Below, in pieces: positions 5,774-7,062 of a stretch of DNA of 7,062 nucleotides. The position numbers and the translations under genes are program-made. Source of the DNA: an uncultured Pseudomonadota bacterium (GTDB lineage Bacteria > Pseudomonadota > Gammaproteobacteria > Methylococcales > Methylomonadaceae); the NCBI GenBank assembly GCA_903902945.1, contig CAIUWU010000002.1:1-7062 (forward strand). The letters run 5' to 3'. Below the pieces are notes generated by a model, which was not told the origin of the DNA, searched no databases, and saw only the letters and a list, made by a program, of their open reading frames with translations. How positions within the stretch are numbered: position 1 is the first letter of the stretch; every line of letters begins with the position of its first letter.

Positions 5774-7062
5774 ATGAAACATTCGAAAGCCTTTTCCCGC
5801 TCATGCGCAGCAGGCTTGCTTTTATTAAGCTCAACCGGCGTTAATGCCGACAACTGGCAGGACGCCTCTGGTTTATTAGGTGCTCTTGGCATTGATCCTA
5901 ATGAAAAAAGCTTCATGAAGAACAACAACCTGAAATTTGGCGGCTGGGCTGAAGCGAGTGTCAGTGCAAACGCTAATGCAACTAGCAACGGATATAACGG
6001 GCCAATCACTTTCCAGGATAAAGATGGTCAATTCCAATTGAACCAATTCAATCTTTATCTGCAAAAAGCCATCAATGTAAGCGGTGACAGCTTCGATTGG
6101 GGCGGTCGCGTAGATGTCATGTATGGTTCGGATGCGATTTTTACTCAAGCTTATGGCAATGGCCCTCTCAGCGTCGCCGGCGTTGCTCAGCAAAGAGGCG
6201 ATTGGGACTTACATTTACTTGGCGATCAAACTTACAACCTCGCGATTCCCAATGCTTATGCAGAATTCAACCTCCCAATCGGCAATGGCATCGATGTAAA
6301 AGCCGGTCATTTCTACACCCCGATTGGCTATGAAGTCGTCACTTCACCCGATAACTTCCTAGTCACCAAGCCTTACACCATGCAATACGGTGAACCGTTT
6401 ACTCACACCGGCGCGTATGGCACCTATGCTTTCAACAGCAACTGGAGCGCCTTTGCCGGTGCTGTTACCGGTAGCGGCACTGGCGGCTGGGACGGTAACT
6501 TCAACAGAAATAATGGTAACTGGGATTTCCTGGGTGGAGCCACCTGGACTAGTGATGACGCCGGCACGTCTTTGAATGCATCAGGCACTATCGGACCGAC
6601 AGCTGAAAACAATAGTAATAACTGGGGAATCTACAGCATTGTTGGTAAACATAATCTGAATGATAAAACCCACTTGGTTTTGCAGCACGACCATGGTTTT
6701 GCTCAAGGTGTTTTAGTAAATGGCGAAGCTAAAACTGTCGAATGGTACGGCATCAACTCTTACATTTTTTACGACATTAATGACAAGCTTTCCGCTGGAT
6801 TACGTGGTGAGTGGTTCAGAGACCAGGATGGTTATCGTGTTGCCAATGCAGGCAGATGCTTTGCTGCTGGAAATAATGGCTACAATGCCGCAGGCGCCAC
6901 CTGTACAGTTGGATCGATGTCTGGCGGACCAGGACCAAACACCTATTACGCTCTGACCGCAGGCTTAAGCTACAAACCTACCAAATGGTTAAATTTAAGA
7001 CCTAATATGCGCTTGGATTATGCAGACAAAAATGCATTTGGCTTTGGCAGCGATGGCTTAGC
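5774..7062 (+). CDS. Outer-membrane beta-barrel porin, OmpL-like (BBP2-type), 3' partial
   Basis: The frame is open from ATG 5774 to the window edge (429 codons, no stop), so the C-terminus is missing. A GAGGA ribosome binding site (5763-5767) precedes the ATG by six bases. A signal peptide (residues 1-25, ending VNA) targets it to the periplasm. The mature part is rich in Gly, Asn and aromatic residues with alternating strand-like patterns, as in a barrel. GHFYTPIGYEVV (178-189) and PFTHTG (208-213) are typical of the OmpL-like beta-barrel porin-2 group, which I recognise by pattern rather than by search. It should allow diffusion of a small solute through the outer membrane; the solute is unknown. 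Two cysteines (C362, C377) flank a Gly/Ala/Asn-rich probable surface loop. The sigma-54 promoter and NtrC-like sites suggest induction under nitrogen limitation, with a nitrogen compound as a likely substrate. Confidence 0.85.
   Translation, partial: MKHSKAFSRSCAAGLLLLSSTGVNADNWQDASGLLGALGIDPNEKSFMKNNNLKFGGWAEASVSANANATSNGYNGPITFQDKDGQFQLNQFNLYLQKAINVSGDSFDWGGRVDVMYGSDAIFTQAYGNGPLSVAGVAQQRGDWDLHLLGDQTYNLAIPNAYAEFNLPIGNGIDVKAGHFYTPIGYEVVTSPDNFLVTKPYTMQYGEPFTHTGAYGTYAFNSNWSAFAGAVTGSGTGGWDGNFNRNNGNWDFLGGATWTSDDAGTSLNASGTIGPTAENNSNNWGIYSIVGKHNLNDKTHLVLQHDHGFAQGVLVNGEAKTVEWYGINSYIFYDINDKLSAGLRGEWFRDQDGYRVANAGRCFAAGNNGYNAAGATCTVGSMSGGPGPNTYYALTAGLSYKPTKWLNLRPNMRLDYADKNAFGFGSDGL

Noticed and set aside
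5774..5810. Possible lipoprotein signal (C11) in the porin leader
   Set aside because: The residues before C11 (FSRS) do not form a lipobox and the hydrophobic core follows the cysteine.
5656..6193. Two minus-strand ORFs overlapping the porin start region
   Set aside because: They lie opposite a clear signal-peptide and porin reading frame and over its promoter; they are antisense shadows.

Overview
The window holds a nitrogen-assimilation cluster of a Gram-negative bacterium, probably a gammaproteobacterium. A methanotroph of the Methylococcales type is a plausible guess from the gene content and the OmpL-like beta-barrel porin, but the sequence alone does not prove it. DNA composition is moderate and even, with no sign of phage, IS elements, tRNA/rRNA or CRISPR.

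Layout. Positions 1-90 are the last 29 codons of an unidentified + strand gene, closed by a clean hairpin terminator. A gene-free stretch follows. Then a run of minus-strand genes reads right to left: a 95-residue orphan protein (463-750); an inositol-monophosphatase-family phosphatase (918-1682); a second ammonium transporter, amt2 (1709-2992); a PII protein, glnK2 (3127-3465); the first transporter, amtB1 (3617-5005); and a first PII protein, glnK1 (5022-5360). A 413-bp divergent control region separates glnK1 from a + strand outer-membrane porin gene (5774 onward) that runs off the end of the window.

How it works. GlnK and AmtB are a classical pair: AmtB conducts ammonium across the inner membrane, and deuridylylated GlnK plugs the channel when nitrogen becomes plentiful. 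Here the pair is duplicated in tandem. The two GlnK copies are about 84% identical (18 differences in 112 residues) with identical T-loops; the two transporters have diverged much more.

Control. The divergent region contains two outward-facing sigma-54 promoters with correct GG-N10-GC spacing, one for glnK1-amtB1 and one for the porin. Each has a pair of NtrC-like sites about 30 bp apart and centred roughly 90-130 bp upstream of the predicted start. This predicts that the porin is a nitrogen-starvation gene co-regulated with ammonium uptake. The glnK2-amt2-phosphatase unit shows no such promoter, only a sigma-70-like one. It carries a striking perfect 20-bp hairpin between glnK2 and amt2.
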